A stretch of DNA of 64,000 nucleotides from Chaetoderma sp. LZ-2023a. Lineage: Eukaryota; Mollusca; Caudofoveata; Chaetodermatida; Chaetodermatidae. The translations under genes were made by a program, and so were the position numbers. Within the stretch, counting starts at the first letter, position 1. The number at the start of each line of letters is the position of its first letter. Positions 11,222 to 22,012 of the stretch are shown here, in pieces. The notes beneath the pieces were generated by a model. The model saw only the letters and a list, made by a program, of their open reading frames with translations. It was not told where the DNA came from and did not search any database. The DNA lies in the NCBI GenBank assembly GCA_034401795.1, contig CM067363.1:27772211-27836210 (forward strand), written 5' to 3'.

Positions 11222-12782
11222 TGAAGAATTCACGATTCTCTTGGAAATAAATCTATACTCTAAACTAAATCTGACTTTTTTCTGCGGTTCAGGAAATATG
11301 GTCTTCCTTTCACTTTACTTAAACTTGAACAGAACTAAAAACACTTTGACTTGGAAAGTAATACAAAAATTGAAAACGTTATTAATTACTATAATTTACA
11401 AATGCCGCATTGAAGGCTTGTAAAACAATTGAGATAACTTTTAACGTGATAATAATTATGAGCTGCTTACTATACTAACTTGTACTCAAGATTACCACTC
11501 TGATCTAATGATGGTATAAAGAGCTTGCACACTGATCTAATGATGTTAAAAAGATAACCGAAAACAGAGCAAACACCAACTTAAATACAAATAAAGTGGC
11601 TCCTCCGCTCTGACGTCATTTTGGGATATCCCAAGGATTTCCCCCTAAAACTCGCACTCTGATTGGTCCCTTGCTCCCTCGTTGTGCAATCTTGGAACTG
11701 GTGGGAACCAGCTTGGGAGTGATGGCTCGTGACAGATAATGGAAACTTTGCTTGCTTTGACAAGACTCATCAACAGTCATAACTCGCATACTTTGTGCTC
11801 CCTATCCTTTTGGTTTATTGTGACAAGAGCATTAACCAGCCACGTATGGTACTGCTGTAATTACTTTCACAATGGGACAATTCTCATTTAGTCACAATGA
11901 TAGATGGTTACCACTCGTCATGACGTACTAATGCCTGATCCTTAAGCCGATGGGGTTATTCCAGGATGATCACAAGTTGTGCAATCAGCATCACGCACCA
12001 CGCGGTAATGAATCATAGAACCGGTTTCCTTAGCACTCTATTATGGCCGTTCCCGTTATCCAACAATCTTTCTTGGCCACCATCAAAATCTTATCTTACA
12101 CAGTGGTCTCGTAAGACTCCGTTGCATTAACTACCGAAAATATCTCCTTAAAGCTTCTCAGTATTTAATCCATCACTGTTTACCGTCACACCATGCCGTT
12201 CTTATATTAAAATACCAAAACCAGTTCTAATGCTGGTAAACTGCGCCTCCTTATTTCTAGTAATTTATCGCTGTTTTTAAACCCAACCCAAAACGGCTAT
12301 TAAAAATATCCGAAATGACAAAACTAGGTTAGTGATAATCACACCCAACTCAATCTAACTGAACAGCATAATTTCTCCGCCCATTGTGATCGTAATTACC
12401 AGCCTTTCGTTTACAAAACAATTCTCTACAAAATACTCAAACAATCATCCTGACATTCAAACTACATTTTTGTACTCGTTATAGGTCATTATCAAAACAG
12501 TCATCGGGTTTCCCCCCAGCGATGTAATAACACCACGCACTATTCACACTCATACATGTCTCGCACCCGACGTGTCTATAATGGCTTATATTTCCTGGTA
12601 CCTTGGAATCCCCAAGTGACGTAATGTGTTGATACTGTAATAAATATTCACCTTGAGAAATTAACGCTTTGATTTCAAACGCAGAGTGTTGGGAAACATA
12701 CGCCAATATTTTCCAAGTACTAAATATCATACGATATCGTACTCGCGGATCTGAGGGTAGCTAATCCTACACTCCCATATTC
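11222..12782. other. Copy-specific ~1.56-kb insertion of unknown type
   Basis: In two other copies of this locus, GTCATCCACA continues directly (29,585 and 49,838, with CATGGCATCGTATGCG in the latter). Here the match stops at about 11,221 and resumes at about 12,783 (CATGACATCATATGCG). The inserted stretch has a partial repeat (CTGATCTAATGATG twice, 11,496-11,545) but no recognisable ORF, clear terminal repeats or target duplication. Confidence 0.6.
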
Positions 12783-12830
12783 ACAACATGACATCATATG
12801 CGATGGAATGGTCTGGTATTTCTTTATAAT

Positions 12831-13449
12831 GGACATTTCCGGTTTTAGCTATGTCCGCCTATTTCTAGCTAAGCTCCACCCATACCTCGCTCGTGTTGGG
12901 ATCGATAGATCTCTGAACACCCTGACCATCAATTTCCAAAAAACTACACAGGCAAGCTGTAGAATCTTTTGAAACTAATTTGACTGGGTGCTGTTGCCTA
13001 AGGCAGCAACAGCGCCCAGTCAAATTAGTTTCAAAATATTCAACAGAATATTTATCAAACAGTAAAAGCAAACAATTTGTACAACAACGCATAGACCGTC
13101 TTCAAACATGCGTTCGTGACGTACTTATCGACGTCATTCATGACGTCATTCATTATGATGTCATTGTACACATCACGCAGTTCATTATGACGTCATATGA
13201 TGGGTGGGTACTCTGAAGGCAGCAACAGCGCCCAGTCAAATTAGGTTCAAAATATTCAACAGCATGTTTATTAAATAGCAAATAATTACAAAAACATACA
13301 ATTCATACAACGTGTCGGACCATTTAAGATTTACTGACGGTCTATATGGAACCCTTTGTGGCGTAATGATTCTGATGTCATCATACACGCGCTGAGCTGA
13401 TTATGACGTCATACGAGGTCAGGTGATGGATGGATACTCTGGAAAGGTG
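12831..13449 (+). mobile_element. Two HP-A elements fused in tandem
   Basis: A complete left copy (12,831 to about 13,213, hairpin 12,958-13,048) runs without its right terminus into GGCAGCAACAGC of a second copy. That copy keeps only its right hairpin arm, TGACGTCA arm and end GGAAAGGTGAATTG. The outer ends occupy the same TAATTG target as the single HP-A at 18,459, so the initial insertion predates the duplication. Confidence 0.85.
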
Positions 13450-15081
13450 AATTGTCTTTACGAGACGATTTCTTGTCATCTGTTACACATAACGCCGCCT
13501 TTTCTTTAGTCACCAATTCCCTGGTAACATCTTTCTCTCTACAGTCTACTACTATACAATGCATAATCTCACACTATTAAGAGTGGAGTTAACCATTTCA
13601 ACATAGAAACCTTAATAAGAAGACCCGGGTATGATGTGTGAAATATAATTTTGAATGTTTTATAACAAACTTATCTGGGAGAATTGCTGTCAGCTTCCAG
13701 TCAAATTAGTTTCAAAATATCCGACAGCGTACTCGTATGCTTGTATTGAAGATAAGTTTGTAGTACAAAATGCTAGCTGCTAATTCGAACACGTTTTCCA
13801 CCAAGGTATGTGCCATTGATTCCGGCATTATATCTGTGTTTAATTAAACAATCGGTGTATCTTTAGGACGCGACTGTTTTGAAAGGTATTGTCGATGAGA
13901 AGACGATGGTACAATGATTCATTATCACGACACAAGATCGATTTATCTATGGAAACGTTGACAATCCCATCTTTGGAAACGTTGACAATCCCATTCACTC
14001 GTCGTTGCCTCTATTCACTCACGAACACAAATGGGCACGACTGTAAAATGTTACTCCAAGCTGAATGGACCTTTCCAGTTTTATTTATGCCCGCCAATCT
14101 TTAGCGCCAATCTTTAGCTAAGCTCCACCGCCAATCTTTAGCTAAGCTCCGCTGATACATCACTCGTCTTGGGATCTTTAGATCCCTGTTCAGAACACTA
14201 TAAATGTAAGCTGTTGGCAGCAACAGCGCCATGTCAAATTAGTATCAAAACATATTTATTAAATAGTAAAGACATACAATTCGTACAGCATGTCGAACTA
14301 TCAAGCGTTTAAGACAGACTAACTCGAATCATCCATGCTGTAATTAAATATGACGTCATCCTAACACGTTACGTCGTAGATTAGGACGTCATATGACGTC
14401 ATATGACGTCATATGACGGATGGATAGAATGAAAAGTGCCATTGCCATCTATCCAAGACATTGATTGGGAAACAAATCGGTTAAATTGATTAACAATTTC
14501 ACGACTAAGGACGTACGCCAATATATGTTTAGAATCCGGAAGATGTAAGATGCATGTTCTTATGACATTCAGAACGTAATTGTTTTGAGCAACGCAATTT
14601 CCATGACATTCCATAAAAATCACATATGAAAACAGAACAAGAGAAAGTAGAAGTTCAACAAGTATTCGGTTAATTGGCATAAGTGTCTCGGTTTTTGTCA
14701 TAAAGTAACAGAATATTATATTAATTCAGACAGAAGCTCAGAAAGATCCGTGCCCGTTCGGCCCATCCGGCGTGCATTGGTGACAGCACGGTGTCATAGG
14801 TGATGGTAAATGGAAATATATGGCCTTGCCGGAAAGCAAATCAATGTCTGGGATAAAATATGGTTGTGGGTTATTGTTCTATAGACGACGTACAATTGTC
14901 AATTGGCAACAGATGTGTAAGGTGTAACGAACCTTTTAAATCGCGAATTCCTAGAATCCCAATTTTATGGTAACCTCACAGGTAAACCGTTGAATATCGT
15001 GAAACTAATTTGAAAGGAAGCTGTTGCTGCCATAGGCAGCAACAGGTTCAAGTCAAATAAGCTTCAAAATAGTCATCGGAA
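13450..15081. repeat. Segmental duplication block i, copy 1 of 4
   Basis: Recurs at 18,832-19,560, in part at 29,625-29,800, and at 49,850-51,660. Shared landmarks: ACGAGACGATTTCTTG, GTCTCTG..TCGTTGCCTC and GTCTGGGATAAAATA. Worn hairpin cores at 13,655-13,735 and 14,983-15,080 have partners at 50,080-50,178 and 51,580-51,670, so they are ancestral. HP-A at 14,064 is discussed separately. Confidence 0.8.
14064..14445 (+). mobile_element. HP-A element with one arm lost and an internal GACGTCATAT array
   Basis: Starts AATGGACCTTTCCAGTTTTA and ends GAAAAGTGCCATTG. The left hairpin arm is missing: AAGCTGTT joins GGCAGCAACAGC directly. The left part has three copies of CGCCAATCTTTAGC. The right part has the decamer GACGTCATAT repeated about four times (14,389-14,418). 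The paralogous locus at 50,482 holds HP-A in the opposite orientation. Confidence 0.87.
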
Positions 15082-15411
15082 TAGTTCTTACATTGTAGAT
15101 TTTGGTCTTTCGGGTTCAGGTATTCGTTTAATAAATGTTCTAAGGTACCAGCATATCCTGCATCATTGTGCTCAATGATTTGGCTATACGTGTTGGTGTA
15201 ATTCGGGATTTCACTTCCATTTACGAGACTAATGCCGTGTTTTCACTAGAGACTTAATCCTGAATAACGCCATACTGAAGTATGGAGTTATTCCTGATTA
15301 ACTCTCTAGTGAGAACACGGCCTACGTACGTCTCAATCCCGTCATATGACGTATTACACCCCATCCCCACCCCCTTCTATTTGTACTTCTATGGCATTCT
15401 CTTGTTGATTT
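15082..15411. repeat. Lead-in to CAC repeat, copy 1 of 3
   Basis: Pairs with about 19,560-19,800 and 51,670-51,930. Shared landmarks: GGGATTTCACTTCCA, and a TGGAAAC motif just before the CAC tract. It contains the private palindrome at 15,233. Confidence 0.65.
15233..15321. mobile_element. ~88-bp near-perfect palindrome (foldback element)
   Basis: GCCGTGTTTTCACTAGAG at the left is answered by CTCTAGTGAGAACACGGC at the right. Arms of about 42 bp meet at CCATACTGAAGTATGG with almost no loop. It is absent from the paralogous positions near 19,665 and 51,825. No clear flanking duplication was found. Confidence 0.8.
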
Positions 15412-15679
15412 ATGGAAACCACAAACATCACAAACACTACCCACAACCACCACAGCCAGCACCACCATCACAACCATTGCCACCACCACCACCACCACCA
15501 CCACCACCACCACCACCACCACCATCACCACCGCCACCATTACCACCACCACCACCACCACCACCACCACCACCACCACCACCACCACCACCACCACCAC
15601 CACCACCACTACATCCACAAACACAACCACAACCACAACCACCACCACCGCCACCGCCACCGTCACCGCCGCCGCCGCC

Positions 15680-15710
<31 letters not shown>

Positions 15711-16100
15711 TCGCCGCCGCCGCCATCACCACCGCCACCACAACCACCACCACCAACAACACCACCTCCACCACCACTACGACCACGACAACCGCCATCA
15801 CCACACCACACCACACCACACCACACCACACCACACCACACCACACCACACCACACCACACCACACCACACCACACCACACCACACCACACCACACCACA
15901 CCACACCACACCACACCACACCACACCACACCACCACCAACCACCAACCACCAACCACCAACCACCAACCACCAACCACCAACAACCAACCACCAACCAC
16001 CAACCACCAACCACCAACACCACAACCATCAGCACCACCACCACCACTACGACTACGACCACCACCACCACCACCACCACCACCACCACAACTAACACCT
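15412..16100. repeat. Compound (CAC)n / (CCG)n / (CCACA)n / (CCACCAA)n array
   Basis: Order: CAC triplets (15,480-15,650), a CCG-rich stretch (15,650-15,725), CAC again, a strict CCACA pentamer array (15,800-15,932), a CCACCAA heptamer array (15,932-16,018), then CAC. The 311-codon Pro frame and the His, Val and Gly frames are translations of the array. Short CAC seeds sit at both paralogous positions. Confidence 0.97.
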
Positions 16101-16221
16101 CCACCACCAGCATCACCGCGTAAATTTTCGAATATATCTTTGGCGCCTGGAAGCAACAACGACAGCAACAAAAACAACAGCGGGAACTATGTTCCATCAG
16201 CCATTGTCATTGTATAAAGAG

Positions 16222-17060
16222 GTTCTACCGGAAAGATTCCTGTCAATTAGGATGCTTTATTTTGGCAATTATTCTGGAATTGATGACTAATAAAACATAC
16301 AATCTTGTTTCCACCACTTCACACATTCCCGAGACTGGCAAAGCCTTAGTTTCAATGACACTTCGCATATGTTTGCGTCGTAGTGCTAGGTAATAGACCT
16401 ATCTCCTCCCGCATCGCTCTTATTACGTAACATCTAGACGAATACAAATTAAGCCCAGGTGTATTTTACCCGCGTTGATATGAAAGTGTTGATGGATTGG
16501 CGTTGAAGAATGGGTGAAGTGCTGGTAAAATACATCAACCATTTGGCATTTGATACATAATATGTCTGACTGCGTTAGTGTCAATTGTTCTATTTCTTGT
16601 CAGAATAAGTGTAAACCAGATAAATATTATGCCCCTCCCGTTACCTTACCTACGTACGGCTCTTGTTACCCCTCTCTCACCCCACCCTGCCACCTCTCTC
16701 TCTCTCTCTGAAATTCCAGAGATAAAGCACATTCTAGAATCCATCTGAATTTAATCGATGTGGTCCTGATATTTACATTGCTCGTGATGTTTTTTTAGAG
16801 TCGGAGTTGATCTCTGAACTTTAGCTTGGCACATAGTTGACCTTCGATCACTTTCTCAATGTCCGGCGGCGTCCAGTCCCTTGTTTTGTTGTACCGGTTT
16901 CCAGTCACGTCCCAAACGCCATGCGGTAAAGCGTGTGAGAATACGGCCAAAACATCACGACATTCTACATAGCAGGATGCAAAATCGAGAGTGGCTAAGT
17001 ATCTTTATTTGGAAATCATGTTTTGACGTGATGGAATATTTGTTCCAAGTCTTGGAATGA
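16222..17060. repeat. Segmental duplication block a, copy 2
   Basis: Partner of 373-1,552, beginning in the ATTCCTGTCAATTAGG region. The short (CT) stub at 16,693-16,709 marks the place of the expanded array in copy 1. It lacks the HP-A insertion that follows copy 1 at 1,553. Confidence 0.82.
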
Positions 17061-17144
17061 CAAACGCTGTACTAACGGTGTATTTGTGTATTGTGAGAAA
17101 GATAGCAGAACGCAGTGTACCAATTGGCCTACAATATGACCTCT

Positions 17145-17270
17145 TTAACCCTTTCTTGACGAGTCTGGCCAAAATCGGCCTAGTCAATGGCCTTGAGGAA
17201 TGTCCATTTGCAGGCCAAGAGAAGACTATTTTGACAATTTACCACAGGAATGACTGGCTCGATAACCGCA
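17145..17270 (+). mobile_element. HP-B element, left half
   Basis: TTAACCCTTTCTTGACG, then CCAAAATCGGCCT, GTCCATTTGCAGGCCAAG and the left hairpin arm to GGCTCGATAACCG. It stops at the hairpin apex. Confidence 0.85.
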
Positions 17271-17301
17271 GGCTGAATGCATATCAAGAAGGTCTATCCT
17301 A

Positions 17302-17706
17302 GTAACCCCGCTTGTATCAACAGCACCTCAGATCACTCAAAATACTACTTGATATATCAATTAAACATTTTGATGGTCAATATTTTTCAAGATATTTTAA
17401 TTTTCGAAGACCATTATGTAAATTTACATTGAATTTTTTTCACTGGGTTGACCATTAAAGGGGTAATGGTAACAAAAAAAAAAGAAGTTTTTACCTAACC
17501 AGTGTCTATCTGCAGGCCGAGATAAGAGTATTTTTGAAAATTTACCACTAGAATGACTGGCTCGGTTACCGAGCCAAACATTCTAGTGGTAAATATTTAA
17601 AAATACTCTTCTCTAAGCCTTTCAAATAGCTATGTCTGAAGACCACTGTGGAGTTGTTTTGGTCAGTTTGACCATTAAAGGGTTAAGTTGACACAAGAGA
17701 GGTTAA
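17302..17706 (+). mobile_element. HP-BL, long HP-B variant
   Basis: Outer ends TAACCCCGCTTGTATCAACAG and GTTGACACAAGAGAGGTTAA are inverted repeats. Inside lie a second TTGACCATTAAAGG motif, the hairpin (GAATGACTGGCTCGGTTACC and complement) and the CCATTAAAGGGTTAA end known from short HP-B. About 405 bp, non-coding. Confidence 0.83.
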
Positions 17707-17998
17707 ACGCTGCACATCTTGTGAGTTAGCATGTAAAACACCGCCCCTACATTACCCAGAACAGCGTAAGGATGCGGCACAGCATCACAAGACAGAGGGT
17801 GCTGATTGTATCATGTCATGTAGCACAATGGCTTCAAATGGGATATGCTCCCGCGACATGCTTGTGTCACTATTCTAAACTTGACCATTGTGCGCTAATG
17901 TTCTCTCGGGAGAGTCTGCTACGTGTATAACATATTCTCTCCAAACAGCATCAAGTCACGTCACTCACCAGCTCAGCATCTCATTTCACATGATGATA

Positions 17999-18368
17999 AG
18001 AATCCTTTCCAGTTTTAGCTATGCCCCGCCGATCTCTAGCTAAGCTCCACCCAAACCTCGCTCGTGCTGGGATCGATCGATCTCTGAACTCTCCGACTAT
18101 CAATTTCCAGGAAACTATAATGGTAAGCTGTTGAATATTTTGGCAACAACAGTGCCAAGTCAGTGCCAATTCAGATTAGTTTCAAAATATTCAATATAAT
18201 GTTTATTAAATAGCAAAGACATACAATTCGTGCAACGTGTCAGACGATTACGCCTTTAAGACGGATTAAATCGAGTCATTCATGCTGTAATTGAGTATGG
18301 CGTCATCATACACGTCACGTATTTGATTATTACGTCATATGATAAATGGATAAACTGGAAAGGTCATT
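17999..18368 (+). mobile_element. HP-A element with shortened hairpin
   Basis: AATCCTTTCCAGTTTTAGC to TAAACTGGAAAGGTCATT. The left arm has collapsed to GAATATTTTGGCAACAACAG, with a short local duplication in the right arm. The TGACGTCA-type arm is weak here (GGCGTCATC, TTACGTCAT). Confidence 0.88.
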
Positions 18369-18458
18369 GACGACGTAATCCGCATTTGCCACAGATTCAG
18401 TGTGACGCTTCAATGACACAGGAGAGATGCTATTTGGAAATGGTTGCCTAGCAATCAT

Positions 18459-18832
18459 AATGGACCTTTCCGGTTTTATCTATGCCCCGCCCATCTCTAG
18501 CTAAGCTCCACCCATACCTCGCTCGTCTTGGGAGCGATCGATCTCTGAACAGCCTGACTATCAATTTCCAAAAAGCTACACATTTAAGCTGTTGAATATT
18601 TTGAAACCAAACCTAAGGCAGCAACAGCGCCCAGTCAAATTAGTTTCAAAATATTCAACAGCATGTTTATTAAACAGCAAAGAATTACAAAAACATACAA
18701 TTTATACAACGTGTCGGGGTATTTAAGATTTGGTGGCGGTCGATATGGAACCCTTTGTGACGTAATGATTGTGACGTCATCATACACGTCATACGATGTA
18801 AGATGATAGATGGATACTCTGGAAAGGTGAAT
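18459..18832 (+). mobile_element. HP-A element, ancestral insertion
   Basis: AATGGACCTTTCCGGTTTT to CTCTGGAAAGGTGAATTG, about 370 bp. The empty sites at 29,628 and 49,880 read CATAATTG, while this copy reads CATAAT-element-ATTG, giving an AT duplication. The left arm is partly deleted (GAAACCAAACCTAAGGCAGC). Confidence 0.9.
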
Positions 18833-19567
18833 TGTCTTTAGGAAACCATTTCTTGGCATCTTTTGCACATGAGGCAATCCTCTTTCAAGTCCCTATATGC
18901 TACACGTATGTTTATAAAGCAGCTAAGGTTCTGGTACAAAGTGTTAGCTGCTAATTTGAATACGTTTTTCTAATCCATTCGATATCAGTCATACATGTGT
19001 TACATTGCATACATGTTTAATTTGACAATTGCTATGTATTTAGGGTGTAACTGTTTTGCAATTTATTGTGGAAACGGAGGCAATGGTGTCATGATTCGTC
19101 GTGAACATAACGACGGCACCGGTCTATATATGTCTGTCTTTGGAACCATTGGCATTCGCTCGCCTTCATCAGCTCGCGGGAATTTATGGACACCACTGTA
19201 AACTTTGAACCACATGATTGCCATGACAGATCCAAATAGAGTACATATGGAACAAGAATAAAGTGGAAGTTCGGAAAAACATAAAGATATTTTGACATAA
19301 GTGTCTCATTTGTTGTCATAAGATAGTCAAAGCGAATAGAAATTCAGACAGAATGTAAGAAGGATCCTTGCGTGGTTGGCTTATTAGGTATGCATTCATT
19401 AGAGCATCGTGCCATCGGTGATGATAAATGAAATTAAATGGCATTGTTGAAAAACAAATCAATGTCTGGGATAAAATAAGGTGGTGGTTGTCGGTCTACA
19501 GAGAACGTACAACGGTCACATGTTTGTAAGGGGTCGTGAAGTGGTGGTATCTTCCATTATCACGCAC

Positions 19568-19622
19568 ATTACTGGACCAATGCATCCCAGTATTGGCCCA
19601 GTAACCTGGGTTATCAGGGATA
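19568..19622. repeat. Short GGTTATC inverted-repeat element (possible)
   Basis: ATTACTGGACCAATG, CCAGTATTGGCCCAGTAA and CTGGGTTATC resemble the element at 44,977-45,058. The ends do not pair perfectly, so this may be a remnant. Confidence 0.35.
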
Positions 19623-19800
19623 AAATCATTTGATATGCCAGCGCTAAGTGTTGTAATTTGAGATTTCATTTCAAGATAGGTAAGGTAACACATTTTCAAT
19701 CTCGCCATGAAATAACGTGTTTCCATATTTTCCCCTCGACTCTATAATATTCTTCCTGCGTGGTTTGATGGAAACAAATCTCCCCAGCCTTCAGGATTAC

Positions 19801-19901
19801 CACAACAATATCACCGCGACCACGGCGAGCACCGTCTTCACAACCACCACCACCACCACCATCACCAGCACCACCACCAGCCCACCCCACCCCATCCACC
19901 A
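19801..19901. repeat. Short CAC/ACC repeat, copy 2 of the CAC locus
   Basis: About 100 bp of loose CAC and ACC triplets, corresponding to the giant array at 15,412 and the stub at 51,930-52,010. Confidence 0.85.
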
Positions 19902-20631
19902 CAATAACCGTTAGATGGCTGAACTATTGTAACATATCTGTGTCCCATTGAATCTGTAGTCATTCGGATTCGTCTACCCTTTAACCTTTCAAATTCCACA
20001 ATCTCAATTGCAGGACAGTTATGCAGGAAAGCGGTTGACTATTTTGAGACTAATCTGACTGGGAACAGTTGCTGCCTATTTTAGGCAAATTAGTTTCAAA
20101 ATAGTCAACAAAATATTAGTTACGTCACAAGAGAGCTTGATGGTTTTGGTCTGAAATAGGTAAAGGGTTTAAAAGCTTGCGTCAGAAAATAATCAACGCT
20201 AGTCCATGTGGTTCCGCTCCACTCACACAATGTATAGTATTGACATTTGAGAAATTGAGATCATCCCTCGGATCACACAGGTCGGCCGTTTGGAATCGAT
20301 CGAGAATGGTTCAGTGGCCACGGCGCTGATATGTGATATGTTTATTTTGCTCTATTCATCAATATTATTATTGAATTCTGATTTATGTCAGTGATTTAAC
20401 GATCAACGGAGAGTATTGATGTCCAAAAGACCCTATGCAAAGGGTTATGTTCTCTCGAAAGATTATTTTTGAAAGTGGAGTCGTTGAATAGAACATATTT
20501 AAATGGGTACATACCAAATGAGTCTGAGTGACACCCCATCCCCACATTTAGCTCTACCCATTCAAAACGATAAATGAGCAAAACAGTAGCACGTATCGAG
20601 ACACCAAAATCTGTGTATCTCTTATTTATAA
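19902..20631. repeat. Segmental duplication block b, copy 2
   Basis: Partner of 2,970-3,921. It retains the ancestral worn hairpin core (20,035-20,115) and lacks the HP-B element present in copy 1. It ends at the shared HP-A2 insertion. Confidence 0.82.
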
Positions 20632-21330
20632 TGGAGGAATCCTATCTGGCATTCGAGTATATGACGTCATAATTAAATACGGCACCATCAAAATGGTGAA
20701 GCTCCACTACGAAAATCGAGAATTCTGTTCTGAAGTGTACAAATGGTACGTCTTTTTAATAAACATTATGGTGAATATTTTGAAAATATTTCGACGGAGA
20801 ACTGTTCCTATTATAGCCAAATTGGTATTTCGAATATTTGACAGCTTAACTGTATAGCTATACGTTGAAATTCACCTTCCCAGAGTACGCACCCATCATA
20901 TGACGCCAGAATGAACTGCCTGATGTGTACAATGACATCATAATGAATGACGTCGATAAGTACGTCACGAACGCATATTTGAAGACGGTCTATGCGTTGT
21001 TGTACAAATTGTTTGCTTTTACTATTTAATAAAAATTTTGTTGAAAATTTTAAAACTAATTTGACTGGGCGCTGTTGCTGCCGAAAGCAGCAACAGTACC
21101 CAGTCAAATTAGTTACAAAATATTCAACAGCTTCCCTGTATAGTTTTCAGGAAATCGATAGCTAGGGCATTTGGTGATCGATCAATCCCAACAAGGCGAG
21201 GTGTGGGTGGAGCGTAGCTAGTGATGGGCGGGGCATAGCTAAAAATGGAAAGGTCAATTGAAATTCTGGGAATTCATGTAACAAATTTTCAAATGGATTC
21301 CAACACTCTTATAGTCTCCACCTCACCGCG
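20631..21330 (-). mobile_element. HP-A2 element split by an HP-A insertion
   Basis: Starts TAATGGAGGAATCCTATCTGG, with TGACGTCATAATTAAATACG and a weak core. It resumes after the nested HP-A as GAAATTCTGGGAATTCATG and GATTCCAACAC. Orthologous to 3,922, where the nested element is absent. Confidence 0.82.
20871..21257 (-). mobile_element. HP-A element nested in HP-A2
   Basis: TTCACCTTCCCAGAGTACGC to AAATGGAAAGGTCAATT. The hairpin is nearly complete (21,040-21,130; loop CCGAAAGC). TTGAAATTC occurs on both sides, longer than the AT duplication seen elsewhere; the longer match may be local sequence rather than the true duplication. Confidence 0.9.
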
Positions 21331-21425
21331 AACCCCCCCCCCCCCACCCACCCTCATTCATCGAGCGTTCCGTGTCCAACCCGCTTTGCCTGTGATGTCG
21401 TTGCCAGGGTTCACATGTTCGATTC

Positions 21426-21795
21426 AATGGATCTTTCCAGTTTTAGCCATGCCCCACCTATCTCTAGCTCAGCTCCACCCAAACAGGGCTCCTGTTGGGA
21501 TCGATCGATCCATGAAGTTACTGACTATCAATTTCCAGAAAACTATGCAGGTTAGCTGTTAGCTATTTTGAAAACTAATGACAGCAACAGCGCCCAGTCA
21601 AATTAGTTACAAAATATACGACATAATGTTTATTAAATAGTAAAGACATCCAATTCGTACAACGTGTGGGACTATTACGCATTTAAGACGGACTAAATCG
21701 AGTCATTCATGCCATAATTGATTATAACGCCATCCTACACATCGCGTAGTTGATTATGACGTCATATTATGGATAGGTAAACTGGAAAGGTCCAT
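21426..21795 (+). mobile_element. HP-A element with paralogous empty site
   Basis: AATGGATCTTTCCAGTTTTAGC to GTAAACTGGAAAGGTCCATT. The site is CAATTG in the empty paralogue (4,330). The left arm is shortened (GAAAACTAATGACAGCAACAG). Confidence 0.91.
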
Positions 21796-22012
21796 TGTGT
21801 ATTTTCCTTGCGTCAGAAAGCCTGAATTTTTAATGACAGCTACAGCTTCAACAATACAGCTATTTAAAAATGGTTAGCTTTTCAGCCATTGGTTCATTAC
21901 AAATTCTTCTGTAATCTCATTAGTTTCTTACAACAAACACAATATGCATACTAACTACTGTCTAAAGTGTGCTATGACGTATCGAATTTTCACATACACT
22001 GAACATATCAAC
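21796..22012. repeat. Segmental duplication block c, copy 2 (right part)
   Basis: Continues the match to 4,337-4,560 after the HP-A insertion: AAAGCCTGAATTTTTAATG, TTCAACAATACA, then ACATACTGAACATA (compare 4,533). Confidence 0.78.

Larger units (their letters stand above)
17707..19800. repeat. Extra copy of blocks h/i
   Basis: Fragments line up with block h/i elsewhere: CATCTCATTTCACATGATGA (compare 11,115), TGCTTCAATGAC (29,560), GGAAACCATTTCTTGGCATC (13,455; 29,645) and GTCTGGGATAAAATAAGG (14,850). It lies between blocks a and b, where copy 1 has only HP elements and unassigned sequence. Two HP-A copies interrupt it. Confidence 0.72.

Noticed and set aside
11222-12782. Possible solo LTR
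   Set aside because: No TG...CA ends with a matching short target duplication, no polypurine tract, primer site or second copy in the window.
12865-13216. Repeated frames of the type TGCCCLRQQ..PVKLVSKYST seen at more than ten places
   Set aside because: These are the HP-A hairpin and neighbouring arm read as protein; they recur because the element recurs.
14399-14701. 100-codon hydrophobic frame on the minus strand with a similar start at 19,319
   Set aside because: Paralogous DNA at 19.1-19.3 and 50.8-51.0 kb is collinear, but indels shift the frame and the start falls out of frame in the third copy. Part of the frame also lies in an HP-A end.
15282-16217. 311-codon Pro-rich frame and long His, Val and Gly frames on both strands
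   Set aside because: All six frames stay open because the region is a CAC/CCG/CCACA array. There is no non-repetitive conserved part and no comparable frame at the two paralogous loci.
20863-21265. 9-bp TTGAAATTC duplication as evidence that HP-A is a hAT or Mutator relative
   Set aside because: Only this one copy shows it. Four empty-site comparisons elsewhere give AT, so the longer match is probably a local repeat in the host HP-A2.
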